NCBI RefSeq assembly: GCF_029962485.1
Contig: NZ_CP073639.1
Span: 806,001-870,000, forward strand
Reading direction: 5' to 3'
Origin: Burkholderia cepacia
GTDB lineage: Bacteria > Pseudomonadota > Gammaproteobacteria > Burkholderiales > Burkholderiaceae
DNA: 64,000 nt
The notes under the pieces are model-generated. The model was given only the letters and a program-made list of their open reading frames with translations, ran no database searches and was not told the DNA's origin. How positions within the stretch are numbered: the stretch's first letter is position 1; every line of letters starts with the position of its first letter. Of the stretch, positions 45,259 through 55,036 are shown piece after piece. The translations under genes were made by a program, and so were the position numbers.

Positions 45259-46512
45259 TCAGATCGATTCGGTTCCAAGTGTGTGCGAGCCGTTGGCCGA
45301 CTCGCGCGGAGATTTCGCGACCACGGCGAGCGCGCCGAGCGCCGCGATCACGATGAGCGGAATGCTCGAGATCACGAGCATCGACGCGCTCTGGCCCAAC
45401 GCCAGCAGTTGCCCGGCGATCAACGGGCCGACCATCGAACCCACACGGCCGACGGCCACCGCTGCGCCGACGCCCGTGCCGCGCACGCGTGTTGGATACG
45501 TTGCACCGGCAAGCGCATACAGCACCGACTGCGTGCCAACGAGAAACAGCCCCGCCAGCAGGCCACCCCATGCCATCGACACGTTGCCCGTCGCGCCGGC
45601 GAGCGCCAGCAACGCAATGGCGATGCCCGCATACATGCCGACCACGACCGGCCGCTTGCCAATGCGATCCATCAGCCCTGCGATCACGATCGCGCCGACG
45701 CCGCCGCCGATGTTGAACATCATCTGCACGACACTTGCCTGTACCGGCGTGAGGCCGCGCGAGAGCACCATCGACGGCAACCAGTTCATCAGGAAATACA
45801 GCACGATCAGCGTTCCCAGGTAGCTGATCCACAGCGCGATGGTCGTCACCGTGCGCCCGTCACTGAAGAGCGCGCGCACGATGCCGTCCTTCAACTCGCG
45901 GGTCGCACCCTGGCTCGCCGCGACGAAGTGCGTCGACTCCTTCAAGAAGAGCGCCAGCAGCGGCAGGGTCAGCAGCGGCCCGATCCCGCCGACATAGAAA
46001 ATGTGCCGCCAGCCCTCGGCGCCCGGGCTGACGATGCCGATCACGGCCGCGAGCGCCGCGCCGAACGGCATGCCGCAGTACATCGCGCCGACTGCCGTGC
46101 TGCGTTGTCCGGGCGCCGCCGCTTCCGCGCACAGCGCGATCAGGTTCGGCATCGCGGCGCCGAGACCGAGGCCCGTGAGAAAGCGCGCGACGAGCAGGCT
46201 CTGCAGATCCCACACCTGGGTCGTTGCAATCGAAAATATCCCGAACAGCGCGACCGACATCATCAGCACGCGCTTGCGGCCGATGCGGTCTGCGAGCCGG
46301 CCGCCGATCGCCGCGCCCGGCAACAGGCCGAGCGCGCCGATGCCGAATGCCCAGCCGAGCTGCGCGACAGCGAGATGAAACTCGCGTGCCATGCGCGGCG
46401 CGGCGATGCCGGTGGATTGCAGGTCAAGCCCTTCGAGGAGCGCGACCGCGAGGCACAGGCCGATGGTGATGGCGCCGCCGGCGCGCGGGGGTGAAGCCGT
46501 TGACGTTTTCAT
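45259..46512 (-). CDS. mhpT: 3-(3-hydroxyphenyl)propionate transporter MhpT (MFS, AAHS family)
   Basis: The 417-residue protein has twelve hydrophobic helices with the aromatic-acid:H+ symporter motifs: [17 protein letters not shown] (conserved acidic residue in helix 1), [15 protein letters not shown] (loop 2-3), and [12 protein letters not shown] (loop 8-9). Its place within the mhp operon points to uptake of hydroxyphenylpropionate. ATG 46512 starts the conserved region, with the upstream gene ending 58 bases away. Confidence 0.92.
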   Translation of the reverse strand: MKTSTASPPRAGGAITIGLCLAVALLEGLDLQSTGIAAPRMAREFHLAVAQLGWAFGIGALGLLPGAAIGGRLADRIGRKRVLMMSVALFGIFSIATTQVWDLQSLLVARFLTGLGLGAAMPNLIALCAEAAAPGQRSTAVGAMYCGMPFGAALAAVIGIVSPGAEGWRHIFYVGGIGPLLTLPLLALFLKESTHFVAASQGATRELKDGIVRALFSDGRTVTTIALWISYLGTLIVLYFLMNWLPSMVLSRGLTPVQASVVQMMFNIGGGVGAIVIAGLMDRIGKRPVVVGMYAGIAIALLALAGATGNVSMAWGGLLAGLFLVGTQSVLYALAGATYPTRVRGTGVGAAVAVGRVGSMVGPLIAGQLLALGQSASMLVISSIPLIVIAALGALAVVAKSPRESANGSHTLGTESI

Positions 46513-46570
46513 TGATGTCTCCAGGTTGAACGATGCAGCGCTCTTCATGGCGCGTGGCATGACGGATGGT

Positions 46571-47590
46571 TCAGGCGCGTGCTTCGCGCTTCTTCAGATC
46601 GAGCGCGACGTCGACGATCATGTCTTCCTGACCGCCCACCATGCGTCGCTTGCCCAGCTCGACGAGAATGTCGACGGCTTTCAGGCCGTACTTCTTCGCC
46701 GCGATTTCGGAATGCCGCAGGAAGCTCGAATACACGCCCGCATAGCCAAGCGCGAGCGTTTCGCGGTCCACGCGCACCGGCCGGTCCTGCAACGGGCGCA
46801 CGATATCGTCGGCCGCATCGAGCAGGCGATGGAGATCGGTGCCGTGATGCCAGCCAAGGCGCTCGGCCGCCGCGATGAACACTTCGAGAGGGGCATTGCC
46901 CGCTCCCGCCCCCATGCCCGCCAGGCTCGCATCGACGCGATCGCAACCCTCCTCGACCGCAACGATCGAGTTGGCTACGCCGAGGCTCAGGTTGTGATGG
47001 GCATGCATGCCCGTCCGGGTCTCGGGACGAAGCACCGCCTTGAGCGCCCTGAAGCGTGCACGGATGTCGTTCATGTTCATCGCGCCGCCGGAATCGACCA
47101 CGTATACGCAAGTCGCGCCGTAGCTTTCCATCTTCTTCGCTTCGGTCGCGAGGTTGTCGGGCGTGGTCATGTGGCTCATCATCAGAAAGCCGACCGTGTC
47201 CATGCCGAGGCTGCGCGCATACTCGATGTGCTGCTTCGAGATGTCCGCTTCCGTGCAATGGGTCGCGACACGTACGACACGTGCGCCCGCGTCGTACGCG
47301 GCCTTCAGATCGTGAATCGTGCCGATGCCGGGCAGCAGCAGCGTCGCGATTGTCGCGTGCTTCACCACGTCGGCGACCGCCCCGATCCACTCCAGGTCGC
47401 TGTGCGCGCCGAAGCCATAGTTGAAGCTCGAACCCTGCAGGCCATCGCCATGTGCGACCTCGATGCTGTCGACCTTCGCCTCGTCCAGCGCACGGGCGAT
47501 GTCCTGCACGTTCTGAATCGAATACTGATGACGGATCGCGTGCATGCCGTCGCGCAGCGTCACGTCGGAGATATAGAGTTTCTTGTCCAT
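46571..47590 (-). CDS. mhpE: 4-hydroxy-2-oxovalerate aldolase MhpE, cluster B
   Basis: The 339-residue protein begins [20 protein letters not shown] and has [12 protein letters not shown] and the metal-binding [13 protein letters not shown]. It cleaves 4-hydroxy-2-oxovalerate to pyruvate and acetaldehyde, which passes to MhpF. It starts 18 bases after mhpF. It is a close paralogue of the gene at 33758-34816. Confidence 0.97.
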   Translation of the reverse strand: MDKKLYISDVTLRDGMHAIRHQYSIQNVQDIARALDEAKVDSIEVAHGDGLQGSSFNYGFGAHSDLEWIGAVADVVKHATIATLLLPGIGTIHDLKAAYDAGARVVRVATHCTEADISKQHIEYARSLGMDTVGFLMMSHMTTPDNLATEAKKMESYGATCVYVVDSGGAMNMNDIRARFRALKAVLRPETRTGMHAHHNLSLGVANSIVAVEEGCDRVDASLAGMGAGAGNAPLEVFIAAAERLGWHHGTDLHRLLDAADDIVRPLQDRPVRVDRETLALGYAGVYSSFLRHSEIAAKKYGLKAVDILVELGKRRMVGGQEDMIVDVALDLKKREARA

Positions 47591-47608
47591 GATCGAGTGC
47601 TCCTTGCT

Positions 47609-48556
47609 TCAGGCGTTCACAAGCGACGCGGCCATGCGCTCGGCCGTTGCCAGCGCGGCGGAAGTCATGATGTCGAGGTTGCCCGCGTAGGCCGGCAGAT
47701 AATGGGCCGCGCCTTCCACTTCGATGAAGATCGAGGTCTTGAGTCCGCTGAAATAGCCGAGTCCGGGGATATGCAACGGCGCAGCGGCGGGGATGTCGTC
47801 GAACTGCACGGATTGCTTCAAGCGATAACCGGGCACATAGGCCTGGACCGCAGCGGCCATCTGGCTGACCGACGTTTCGATCAGCGCCCGGTCTGCCGCT
47901 TCGGACAGCACATAGACCGTGTCGCGCATCATGAGCGGCGGCTCGGCCGGATTGAGCACGATGATCGCCTTGCCCTTGCCGGCGCCGCCGACCGCTTCAA
48001 TCGCCTGCGACGTCGTCTCCGTGAACTCGTCGATGTTGGCGCGCGTGCCGGGCCCTGCCGACTTGCTGCTGATCGATGCAACGATCTCCGCGTAATGCAC
48101 CTTTGCGACCCGCGACACGGCGGCGACCATCGGGATCGTCGCCTGTCCGCCGCATGTGACCATGTTCACGTTCAGCGCATCGAGATGCGCGTCGAGGTTC
48201 ACCACCGGCACACAATACGGGCCGATGGCAGCAGGCGTCAGGTCGATCACGCGAATGCCGGGCTTGAGCGTGCGCAGGAACGCGTCGTTCTTCACATGCG
48301 CGCCGGCGGACGTCGCATCGAACACGAAATCGATCTCGTCGAACACGGGCAGGCGCGCCAGCCCTTCCACGCCTTCATGCGTCGTCGCCACGCCGAGCCT
48401 CGCGGCGCGCGCGAGGCCGTCCGAAGCTGGATCGATGCCGACCATCGCCGCGACGTCGAGATGCTTGCTGCGACGCATGATCTTGATCATCAGGTCGGTG
48501 CCGATGTTGCCGGATCCGATGATCGCGGCTTTGCACCGGGTGTTGTCTGTTGCCAT
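47609..48556 (-). CDS. mhpF: Acetaldehyde dehydrogenase (acylating) MhpF, cluster B
   Basis: The 315-residue protein has [14 protein letters not shown] for NAD binding and the catalytic cysteine in [13 protein letters not shown]. It converts acetaldehyde, coenzyme A and NAD+ to acetyl-CoA in complex with MhpE. It begins 17 bases after mhpD. It is a close paralogue of 34813-35760. Confidence 0.97.
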   Translation of the reverse strand: MATDNTRCKAAIIGSGNIGTDLMIKIMRRSKHLDVAAMVGIDPASDGLARAARLGVATTHEGVEGLARLPVFDEIDFVFDATSAGAHVKNDAFLRTLKPGIRVIDLTPAAIGPYCVPVVNLDAHLDALNVNMVTCGGQATIPMVAAVSRVAKVHYAEIVASISSKSAGPGTRANIDEFTETTSQAIEAVGGAGKGKAIIVLNPAEPPLMMRDTVYVLSEAADRALIETSVSQMAAAVQAYVPGYRLKQSVQFDDIPAAAPLHIPGLGYFSGLKTSIFIEVEGAAHYLPAYAGNLDIMTSAALATAERMAASLVNA

Positions 48557-48573
48557 GGGAATGTCTCCGTCCG

Positions 48574-49362
48574 TCATTCGCTGAAACTGGCGCGCACACT
48601 GCCGAGCCCTTCGATATGCGCCGTATAGGTGCCGGCCGCCTTCACCGCGACCATCGGGCCGAGCGCGCCCGTCAGCACGATGTCGCCCGCACGCAGCGGC
48701 GTGCCGAGCCGAACCATCCGGTCCGCGAGCCACGCCGCCGCATTGAGCGGATTGCCGAGGCACGCGCCGCCATTGCCACGTGAAAGGACTTCACCGTCCT
48801 GCGTGAGCGTCATCGCGCACGCGGTCAGCTCGATATCGCGCAGCAGGACCGGTCGGCTACCGAGCACGAACAGCGCGCTCGACGCGTTGTCGGCCACGGT
48901 GTCGAAAAACCGGATGTCCCAGTCGCGGATGCGACTGTCGACGACCTCGATCGCGGCCACCGCATACGCGGTCGCGGAGATCAGATCCGAGAACGTGTGT
49001 TTTTCGGCGGTCAGGTCGCGTTCGAGCACGAGCGCGATCTCCGCCTCGACCTTCGGCTGGATCAACGAGGCAAGCGGCATCGGCTGGCTGTCGCCGTAAG
49101 CCATCGACGCGAACAACGCCCCGAAGTCCGGCTGATCGACGCCGAGTTGCTTCTGCACCGCGGGCGAAGTCAGGCCGATCTTCCTGCCGACAACCCGCTC
49201 GCCGTTCGCCATGCGCAAGTCGTTGTTGATCTGCTGGATCGCGTAGGCGCGTGTCGCGTCGCCTTCGGGGCACGTATCACGCAACGGCGCGATCGTCCGG
49301 CGCGAGGCCTGCGCTTCACGCAGGCGCGCAGCCATCGAAACAATGCTGTTGTCATCCGACAT
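48574..49362 (-). CDS. mhpD: 2-hydroxypenta-2,4-dienoate hydratase MhpD, cluster B
   Basis: The 262-residue protein has [38 protein letters not shown] and [11 protein letters not shown], the hydratase signature. It turns 2-hydroxypentadienoate into 4-hydroxy-2-oxovalerate. It begins four bases after the mhpB stop and is a paralogue of 35772-36566. Confidence 0.96.
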   Translation of the reverse strand: MSDDNSIVSMAARLREAQASRRTIAPLRDTCPEGDATRAYAIQQINNDLRMANGERVVGRKIGLTSPAVQKQLGVDQPDFGALFASMAYGDSQPMPLASLIQPKVEAEIALVLERDLTAEKHTFSDLISATAYAVAAIEVVDSRIRDWDIRFFDTVADNASSALFVLGSRPVLLRDIELTACAMTLTQDGEVLSRGNGGACLGNPLNAAAWLADRMVRLGTPLRAGDIVLTGALGPMVAVKAAGTYTAHIEGLGSVRASFSE

Positions 49363-49366
49363 GGCT

Positions 49367-50320
49367 CTATCTCCTGGAAAGGGTCCGTTCTCGCGCATGC
49401 ATCGCGCCAAAGCCCGCGATCCATTCTGGAATCGCGCGGTAGTAATCGATCGATGCCGCGTATGGGCCGCTCGCCGCAAGCGCACCGAATGCGGCGACCC
49501 ACGTGCGGATCTCGTGCGCGGACTTGCCCGCATCACGCGTGATCGCTTCGTTCGTGAGGCCATCGACGGCGGTGATTTCACCGCGTTCGAGCAGCGCGAG
49601 AAACATGCGGTCCCATGTGGGATTGAGCGGATGCAGGCGGCTGTCACCCGCCGCGAATGCCTTGGCCGCCGCGACGGTGCGGGATTGCCGCGCATCGCGC
49701 GACTCCGGCGACGGGTTGCGGCCCGCGATCAACCGTTCCGCGACGACACCGTCCGCGCCCGCGATTTCAGGCACCGGCGGCTCATGCGAGAGACCACCCG
49801 AGCCGATCAGCAACACGCGCCGGTTCGTGCGCGCGACGGCACGGCCAATCGCATCGCCAAGCAGTCGTGCGCGGCGGCACGACGCCATCGGCGGCGCAAC
49901 CGAGTTGATGAAGACGGGTACCACCGGATAGCGGTCGATACCGCCCGTGAGCACCTCGAGCGCCTGCGCGCAGCCGTGATCGACCTGCATGCGATACGAC
50001 ACGGCTACGTCGATATCGCTTGCGAGCGTGGCATCGGCGAGCGCGAGCGCCACATCGCGCGTGACGGGCAACGGGCCGGCCGCGCTGCCGAAATCGCCGA
50101 CAGCCGTCGCCCCGACGCCGATGCAGAACTGCGGCATCACGTCGTAGAAAAATCCGTTGTAGTGATCCGGCGCGAACACGATCACCAACTCCGGATCGAA
50201 CGCGTCGACCCGCTCGCGCGCCGCGCGCTGCACCCGCTCGACTTCCGCGACGACTGCCGGCGCGGGATCGAAATAGCCGTGCAGCGGCGTGTGCGATATG
50301 CATTCGAGATGGATCGGCAT
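49367..50320 (-). CDS. mhpB: 3-carboxyethylcatechol 2,3-dioxygenase MhpB
   Basis: The 317-residue LigB-type extradiol dioxygenase has His115 in MQVDHGCAQ and His179 in GGLSHEPP, the two catalytic histidines of E. coli MhpB at the same positions, and FAPDHYNGFFYD at the iron site. It opens the ring of 3-(2,3-dihydroxyphenyl)propionate between C1 and C2. It begins one base after the mhpA stop. Confidence 0.97.
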   Translation of the reverse strand: MPIHLECISHTPLHGYFDPAPAVVAEVERVQRAARERVDAFDPELVIVFAPDHYNGFFYDVMPQFCIGVGATAVGDFGSAAGPLPVTRDVALALADATLASDIDVAVSYRMQVDHGCAQALEVLTGGIDRYPVVPVFINSVAPPMASCRRARLLGDAIGRAVARTNRRVLLIGSGGLSHEPPVPEIAGADGVVAERLIAGRNPSPESRDARQSRTVAAAKAFAAGDSRLHPLNPTWDRMFLALLERGEITAVDGLTNEAITRDAGKSAHEIRTWVAAFGALAASGPYAASIDYYRAIPEWIAGFGAMHARERTLSRR

Positions 50321-50321
50321 C

Positions 50322-52169
50322 TCAGGCCCCTACCAGGTCGGCGGCGTGCGCGAACGTCGCGTCGTTGGCCGTCGCGCCCGTTGTCATCGGAAGCGACAGC
50401 CTTTGTGCGAGCTGCGACACGCAATCCGATACGCATTGCGGCGAGCACATGCCTGCCACGAAGCGGTCCGGCCGCAACAGCACGACCGATTCCGGCACGC
50501 GCGCGAACCAGTCGCGCAGGCGCGAGTCGACATCGCCCATGGCGATCACGTCTTCGGGCACGTCATCGTGGAAGGCGAGCTGCGGGTCGGGCTTCGCGAG
50601 CACGAAGCATCCCCCAAGCGCGCTCCAGATGCGGCGCGCCTCGGGCGTCAGGCCGAAGGTCGGGTCCGTGCCCCACCCCACGATCGCGAAGCGATTGCCG
50701 ATCGCATCGTCGAGCCGGACGATGCTGCCATCAGCGAGACGCACGCGCGGCTGGATGAACATGCGGCCTACGGGGGTGCCCGCCTGCGCATCACGTCCAT
50801 GCACCATCCGCCCGATCAGCGATTCGCGCTTCTCGCTCATCAGGCCCACCAGCCGCCCGAACGCGCCGTGCCCCCGCTTCGCGATCAGGCGCGCGAGCAG
50901 GCCTTCGGACCGCTCGCGTCGCGCCAGCAGCACGACGCCTTCTTCATAGCGCGGCATCGGCTTGAAGCGCATTTCGACGAAGTAGCGCTTCATGGAAGGC
51001 AGCATGTCGAAACAGCGCACGAACGCGTCGCGCACTTTCGATCCGAAGAAGCTCGTCGGCGCGAAGATATCGCCCGCGACTTCCGAGAGGTGGATCATCG
51101 AGCGGGCGTGGGCGCGCCGCTCCATCGTGTAGGTATCGAGCAGCGCGTCGTGCGCCGTGCCTTTCACGACCATCGCGAGCTTCCAGCCGAGATTGCTCGC
51201 GTCGCGAATGCCGCTGTTGTAACCCTGCCCCTGCCACACCGGCATGATGTGCGCGGCGTCCCCCGCGAGCAGGATGCGCTTCACGCGGAATGTGCTCGCG
51301 AGCCGCGCGTTGTGCGTATAGACCCGCTGACGAATGTAGTCGACCTTGTCAGGATCGTCGACAACCCCGCGCACCAACGCCGCCATGTTCTCCGGCTTCG
51401 ACAGCTCCGCCTCCGTCTCCCCGGGCATCACCATGAATTCGAAACGCCGGATGCCGTGCGGCAGCGCCGCCGACACGTAAGGACGCCGCGCGTCGCAATG
51501 CAGATAAACATGCGGAGAGCCGATCGGATCATTGCGCACGTCGATCACGATCCATTGATTCGGCTTCGTGCGGCCTTCGAACGGCACGTCGAGCGTGCGG
51601 CGCACCAGGCTGTTGCCACCGTCCGCGCCGACCATGTACGCGGCGCGGATCGTTGTCTTCACGCCGTGCGCGTCGGTCGCGGCGATGGTCACTCCACACG
51701 CGTCCTGCGCGAAACTGTCGACGCTGTGGCCAAGCAGCGTCGACACATTGTCGAAACGCTCGAGACCGCGATACAGAATCTGATCGGCGAGCGGCTGGAT
51801 GAAGGCATTGCGGCGCGGCCAGCCGAACTCGTCGGTGCGCGGCTCGATCGACGCGAAGCACTTCCCTTTCAGCGTGAAGCGCATCCAGTGATTCGGCGTG
51901 GTGTGTGGAAGCAGCGCGTCGACAAGGCCGACCGACTGGAATACCCGCAATGCTTCGTCGTCGAGGCCGATGGCGCGCGGATAGTCGATGATCTGCGCGA
52001 GCTTCTCGATCACGACGACGCGCACGCCCTGCAGGCCGAGAATGTTCGCGATCATCAGGCCGACCGGGCCTGCGCCGATGATGGCGACATCGGCGTCGAT
52101 CGAACGGTGTGTCGTTTCGTGAGGATGAGCGCGGCCGTTGCCGGCCGCCGGTTCAAAGGCGGGGCGCAT
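50322..52169 (-). CDS. mhpA: 3-(3-hydroxyphenyl)propionate hydroxylase MhpA
   Basis: The 615-residue flavoprotein monooxygenase has [11 protein letters not shown] (FAD), [11 protein letters not shown] (DG motif) and [18 protein letters not shown] with [12 protein letters not shown] (GD motif), and a C-terminal thioredoxin-like domain. It hydroxylates 3-(3-hydroxyphenyl)propionate to the 2,3-dihydroxy form with NADH and oxygen. It is the first gene of the mhp operon; AGGAG lies six bases before ATG 52169. A well-formed promoter and palindrome lie upstream. Confidence 0.96.
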   Translation of the reverse strand: MRPAFEPAAGNGRAHPHETTHRSIDADVAIIGAGPVGLMIANILGLQGVRVVVIEKLAQIIDYPRAIGLDDEALRVFQSVGLVDALLPHTTPNHWMRFTLKGKCFASIEPRTDEFGWPRRNAFIQPLADQILYRGLERFDNVSTLLGHSVDSFAQDACGVTIAATDAHGVKTTIRAAYMVGADGGNSLVRRTLDVPFEGRTKPNQWIVIDVRNDPIGSPHVYLHCDARRPYVSAALPHGIRRFEFMVMPGETEAELSKPENMAALVRGVVDDPDKVDYIRQRVYTHNARLASTFRVKRILLAGDAAHIMPVWQGQGYNSGIRDASNLGWKLAMVVKGTAHDALLDTYTMERRAHARSMIHLSEVAGDIFAPTSFFGSKVRDAFVRCFDMLPSMKRYFVEMRFKPMPRYEEGVVLLARRERSEGLLARLIAKRGHGAFGRLVGLMSEKRESLIGRMVHGRDAQAGTPVGRMFIQPRVRLADGSIVRLDDAIGNRFAIVGWGTDPTFGLTPEARRIWSALGGCFVLAKPDPQLAFHDDVPEDVIAMGDVDSRLRDWFARVPESVVLLRPDRFVAGMCSPQCVSDCVSQLAQRLSLPMTTGATANDATFAHAADLVGA

Positions 52170-52247
52170 GCTTGTCTCCTGACTGGGCTTGTCCGATGTG
52201 CTGAACCGGCGAAGCGCCTGGCTCCCGGTCGTTCAGCTTATGAATGC

Positions 52248-52307
52248 AGTTTATGGACGGCGGAAAACGCTCTCAACAAAATCTCCGGAATGTGCATAGA
52301 ATGCACA
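52248..52307 (-). promoter_or_regulatory. mhpA promoter with probable MhpR operator
   Basis: On the minus strand TTGAGA (52271-52276) and TAAACT (52248-52253) are 17 bases apart, giving a start near 52241. A perfect 7-base inverted repeat, TGTGCAT-AGA-ATGCACA, lies at 52291-52307, centred at 52299, about 58 bases upstream. E. coli MhpR activates mhpA from a 17-base palindrome centred near -58. The position and length agree. Confidence 0.75.
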
Positions 52308-53146
52308 TGCTTGATTTAAATGGGGTTTTCGACGTGACAACCTACACGAACGTGCGCGGCCTGGCGCGCGGCCTTCAGGTGCTGCGGGCGCTGAATGCGA
52401 TGGAAGACGGACGCGCAACGAGTCAACAGATCGCCGATCTGACCGGCCTGCATCGCACCACAGTGCGCCGTCTGCTCGAAACGTTGATGGAGGAAGGGTT
52501 CGTGCGCCGCAGCACATCGGACGACAGCTTCCGCCTGACGCTCGCCGTGCGTTCGTTGAGCGAGGGTTTCACCGATACCGAGCGCATCGCGACCGTGGCG
52601 CCGCCGATCATGGGGCAGCTACTGCAGCGCGTTGCGTGGCCATCCGATCTGACCACGCCCGATGGCGACGCGATGATCATCCGCGAGACGACGCATCGCT
52701 TCAGCCGGCTGTCGTTTCATCGCGCGATGGTCGGGCGACGTTTGCCGATCTTGCTGACGGCGGCGGGCCGCGCCTACTTCGCGATGTGCCCCGACGAGGA
52801 GCGCGAGGACATTCTGGAACTGTTGCGCTCCGGCGCGGGCGGCGAAGAGCAACAGGCGTTCGCGAGAAACGATGCGCTCGTGCGCAAGCTGATCCGGCGT
52901 GTGCGCGAGGATGGTTTCGGATCGAATCACGGCGACTGGACCGCACAGGCGAAAATCGGTGCGGTGGCGGTCGCGATCAGTGCAGACGAACGCGTGATCG
53001 CGAGTCTCAATATCGTCTTCCTGTCGCGCGCGGTCAGTCTCGCAGACGCCACGCGCCGCTTTGTGCCCGAGTTACAGAAAACGGCGATGGAAATTGCTGC
53101 AGCGTTGAAGCAGGAACCAGGGACTCAACCCCATCCATCGGCGTAA
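52307..53146 (+). CDS. mhpR: IclR-family activator MhpR
   Basis: About 279 residues. The N-terminal winged helix reads VRGLARGLQVLRALNAM and LTGLHRTTVRRLLETL, followed by the IclR effector domain. The blocks RRSTSDDSFRLTLAVRSLSEGF and RETTHRFSRLSFHRAMVGRRLP (given here in part) are nearly those of E. coli MhpR. It is divergent from mhpA and activates the mhp operon with hydroxyphenylpropionate. The start is uncertain: ATG 52307 overlaps the operator palindrome; GTG 52334, with GGGG upstream, would give a protein starting close to the E. coli one. ATG 52301 or 52244 are other options. Confidence 0.93.
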   Translation: MLDLNGVFDVTTYTNVRGLARGLQVLRALNAMEDGRATSQQIADLTGLHRTTVRRLLETLMEEGFVRRSTSDDSFRLTLAVRSLSEGFTDTERIATVAPPIMGQLLQRVAWPSDLTTPDGDAMIIRETTHRFSRLSFHRAMVGRRLPILLTAAGRAYFAMCPDEEREDILELLRSGAGGEEQQAFARNDALVRKLIRRVREDGFGSNHGDWTAQAKIGAVAVAISADERVIASLNIVFLSRAVSLADATRRFVPELQKTAMEIAAALKQEPGTQPHPSA

Positions 53147-53167
53147 GCGAAGCCCCAGCAGCCACCC

Positions 53168-53764
53168 TCACTGCGGCCGCAACATCCGCTGAATGATCGT
53201 CCGCAGCATCGCGCGATGCGCGCGCGGCTTGAATCCGGGCTCAAACACGACACGCCCGACCGCCCCTTCCGCGAGCGCAAGCAGCCAGGTCGCGACGAGA
53301 TCGGGTTTCAGGCTGCCGTCGATCTTCTGTTGCGCGACTCCGCGCTTGATCAGCGCAACCATCCGCCCCTTCACCTGCGCCTCGTTCGCCGCGAACAGCG
53401 CGGCAACATCGGGATTGCGCGTCGCCTCGGCCGCGGTCTCGATGCTGATGCGCGCATAGACGGGATCGCTCGACAGTTCCATCAACGCCAGCGCGATCTC
53501 CTCGATCGCGGCCAGTGCGTCGGCGGCGTCCGCATGCCGCGCGAACAATTCGGCCATCTCGCGCTGGTCGTCCTGCGCGATCGCCTCGATGATCGCCGCC
53601 TTCGTCGGGAAATAATGAAACAGGTTGCCGGGGCTCATCCCCGCCGCCTTGCAGATCGCGGCCGTGGACGTCGCATGGAAGCCGTCGCGTGCAAAACAGT
53701 CGATCGCGGCATCCAGGATCTGGCGCCGCTTCGCTTCCACTCTTTCAGGATCGATCTTTCTCAA
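53168..53764 (-). CDS. TetR-family regulator
   Basis: The 198-residue protein has a TetR helix-turn-helix (GFHATSTAAICKAAGMSPGN then LFHYFPTKAAIIEAI, residues ~28-60) and a helical ligand domain similar to the TetR C-terminal family found with efflux systems. It is divergent from an alpha/beta hydrolase and ABC exporter gene set, with an inverted repeat between them, so it probably represses them and itself. It ends 21 bases from the end of mhpR (convergent). Confidence 0.9.
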   Translation of the reverse strand: MRKIDPERVEAKRRQILDAAIDCFARDGFHATSTAAICKAAGMSPGNLFHYFPTKAAIIEAIAQDDQREMAELFARHADAADALAAIEEIALALMELSSDPVYARISIETAAEATRNPDVAALFAANEAQVKGRMVALIKRGVAQQKIDGSLKPDLVATWLLALAEGAVGRVVFEPGFKPRAHRAMLRTIIQRMLRPQ

Positions 53765-53800
53765 CAGGAACTCCGGGCTCGACGATGGCTCAAATATTTA

Positions 53801-53820
53801 TTAGACTGATTAGTCGATCT
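53801..53820. promoter_or_regulatory. Probable TetR operator between divergent genes
   Basis: GACT-GATT-AGTC (53804-53815) lies in an AT-rich region between the TetR gene and the hydrolase, with TAGA and TCTA at its outer edges. A TATTAT at 53821-53826 downstream could be the -10 of the plus-strand genes. Confidence 0.55.
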
Positions 53821-53912
53821 ATTATCATTGCGATGCGCCACAGGCGTCAAGGCACCGCGCCTGTCGCGGGCCGCCCGCTGCATTCGCTTCACACGACCAC
53901 CACGAGGAATCC

Positions 53913-54932
53913 TTGAAACGCATCGTCATTGCCGGCATCGCACTCGTCCTGTTCGTGCTCGTCGCGGCCGGTGCGCTCGTGCTGCGTGGCCTGTCCGACT
54001 TCGAGCTGAAGGGCGCGAGCGTGTCCACGCTCGCATTCCACGCGGGCGGCGCCGACCTCGTCGGCACGCTCGCGCTGCCGGCGCATGCGACCGACGCGCC
54101 GATCGTGCTGCTCGTGCACGGCGACGGCCCGCGCACGCGCTTCTCCGACGATGCCATGCTGCCGCTCGTCAACAGCCTGCTCGACGCCGGCATCGGCGTA
54201 TTCGCGTGGGACAAGCAGGGTACTGGCCGCAGCGGCGGCGACTGGCTCGCGCAATCGATGCAGGATCGCGCCAACGAAACGATCGCCGCGATGGCGCGCG
54301 TGCGCGCCGTCGCCGGCCCCACGCACAAGGTCGGCCTGCTGGGCTTTTCCCAGGGCGGCTGGGTCATCCCGCGCGTGGCCAATGCGGTCCGGCCCGCGTT
54401 CTCGGTGATCGTCGGCGGTGCGGTCAGCTGGCGCCGACAAGGCACCTATCTGACGCGGCAGCAGCTCGAGGCAACCGGCCTGCAGCCGGATCGAATCGAT
54501 GCGACACTGGCCGCCGAGCGACGCAGCAACGATGCCATCTTCGGTCGGGCAGGCGCGCCGGCCGATCCGCGCCTGCGCCCCGACATCGAGCCGCGCCGTT
54601 TCGGCTTCATCGCGCGCAACTACCTGGAGGATTCGTCGCAGGCGCTCGCGACGATGCAGGGGCCCGTGCTGGCCGTATGGGGCGCGCTGGATCGCAACGT
54701 CGATCCGGTCGACGAAGCGGGCGCCTATGCGCGTGCGTTCGCAAACCGGCCCGACCGTCGCATCGTGGTCGTGCCCGGTGCAACGCATGCTTTGCTGCGT
54801 GCCGGCTGGTTCGACTATCAGCTCGAGTCCGACTGGCCGGCGTGGAAGACCTGGCTGTACATGGCGCTCGGGCGCCGCGCGTATGCGCCAGGCACGCTCG
54901 CCCCGATCGAGGCATGGATCCGGTCGCAGTGA
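53913..54932 (+). CDS. Membrane-anchored or exported alpha/beta hydrolase
   Basis: The 339-residue protein has an N-terminal hydrophobic helix (IAGIALVLFVLVAAGALVL, residues 6-24). The hydrolase fold follows: LLVHGDGPRTRF, WDKQGTGRSGGDW, the elbow GFSQGG with the nucleophile serine, AVWGALDRNVDP (aspartate) and PGATHALLRAG (histidine). This is similar to periplasmic serine peptidase/esterase proteins of the S9/S33 type. The start is TTG at 53913 with GAGG five bases upstream; no ATG fits. Substrate unknown. It is followed by an ABC exporter. Confidence 0.85.
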   Translation: MKRIVIAGIALVLFVLVAAGALVLRGLSDFELKGASVSTLAFHAGGADLVGTLALPAHATDAPIVLLVHGDGPRTRFSDDAMLPLVNSLLDAGIGVFAWDKQGTGRSGGDWLAQSMQDRANETIAAMARVRAVAGPTHKVGLLGFSQGGWVIPRVANAVRPAFSVIVGGAVSWRRQGTYLTRQQLEATGLQPDRIDATLAAERRSNDAIFGRAGAPADPRLRPDIEPRRFGFIARNYLEDSSQALATMQGPVLAVWGALDRNVDPVDEAGAYARAFANRPDRRIVVVPGATHALLRAGWFDYQLESDWPAWKTWLYMALGRRAYAPGTLAPIEAWIRSQ

Positions 54933-55036
54933 ACGCGTGTGCAACACGGCGCCGCCACGGATGGCGCCGCAGATGAAACAGGCATCAGGCAATACCGGTC
55001 GCGCCGCCCGCGTGGCCGCACCAAGGAGAAGTCTCA

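Noticed and set aside
46391..48628. Long plus-strand open frame opposite mhpE, mhpF and mhpD
   Set aside because: It is a shadow of the mhp genes; a similar shadow lies opposite the cluster A paralogues, as expected from shared codon bias.
50289..52319. Long plus-strand open frame opposite mhpA
   Set aside because: It has no recognisable domains and covers a clear monooxygenase gene on the other strand.
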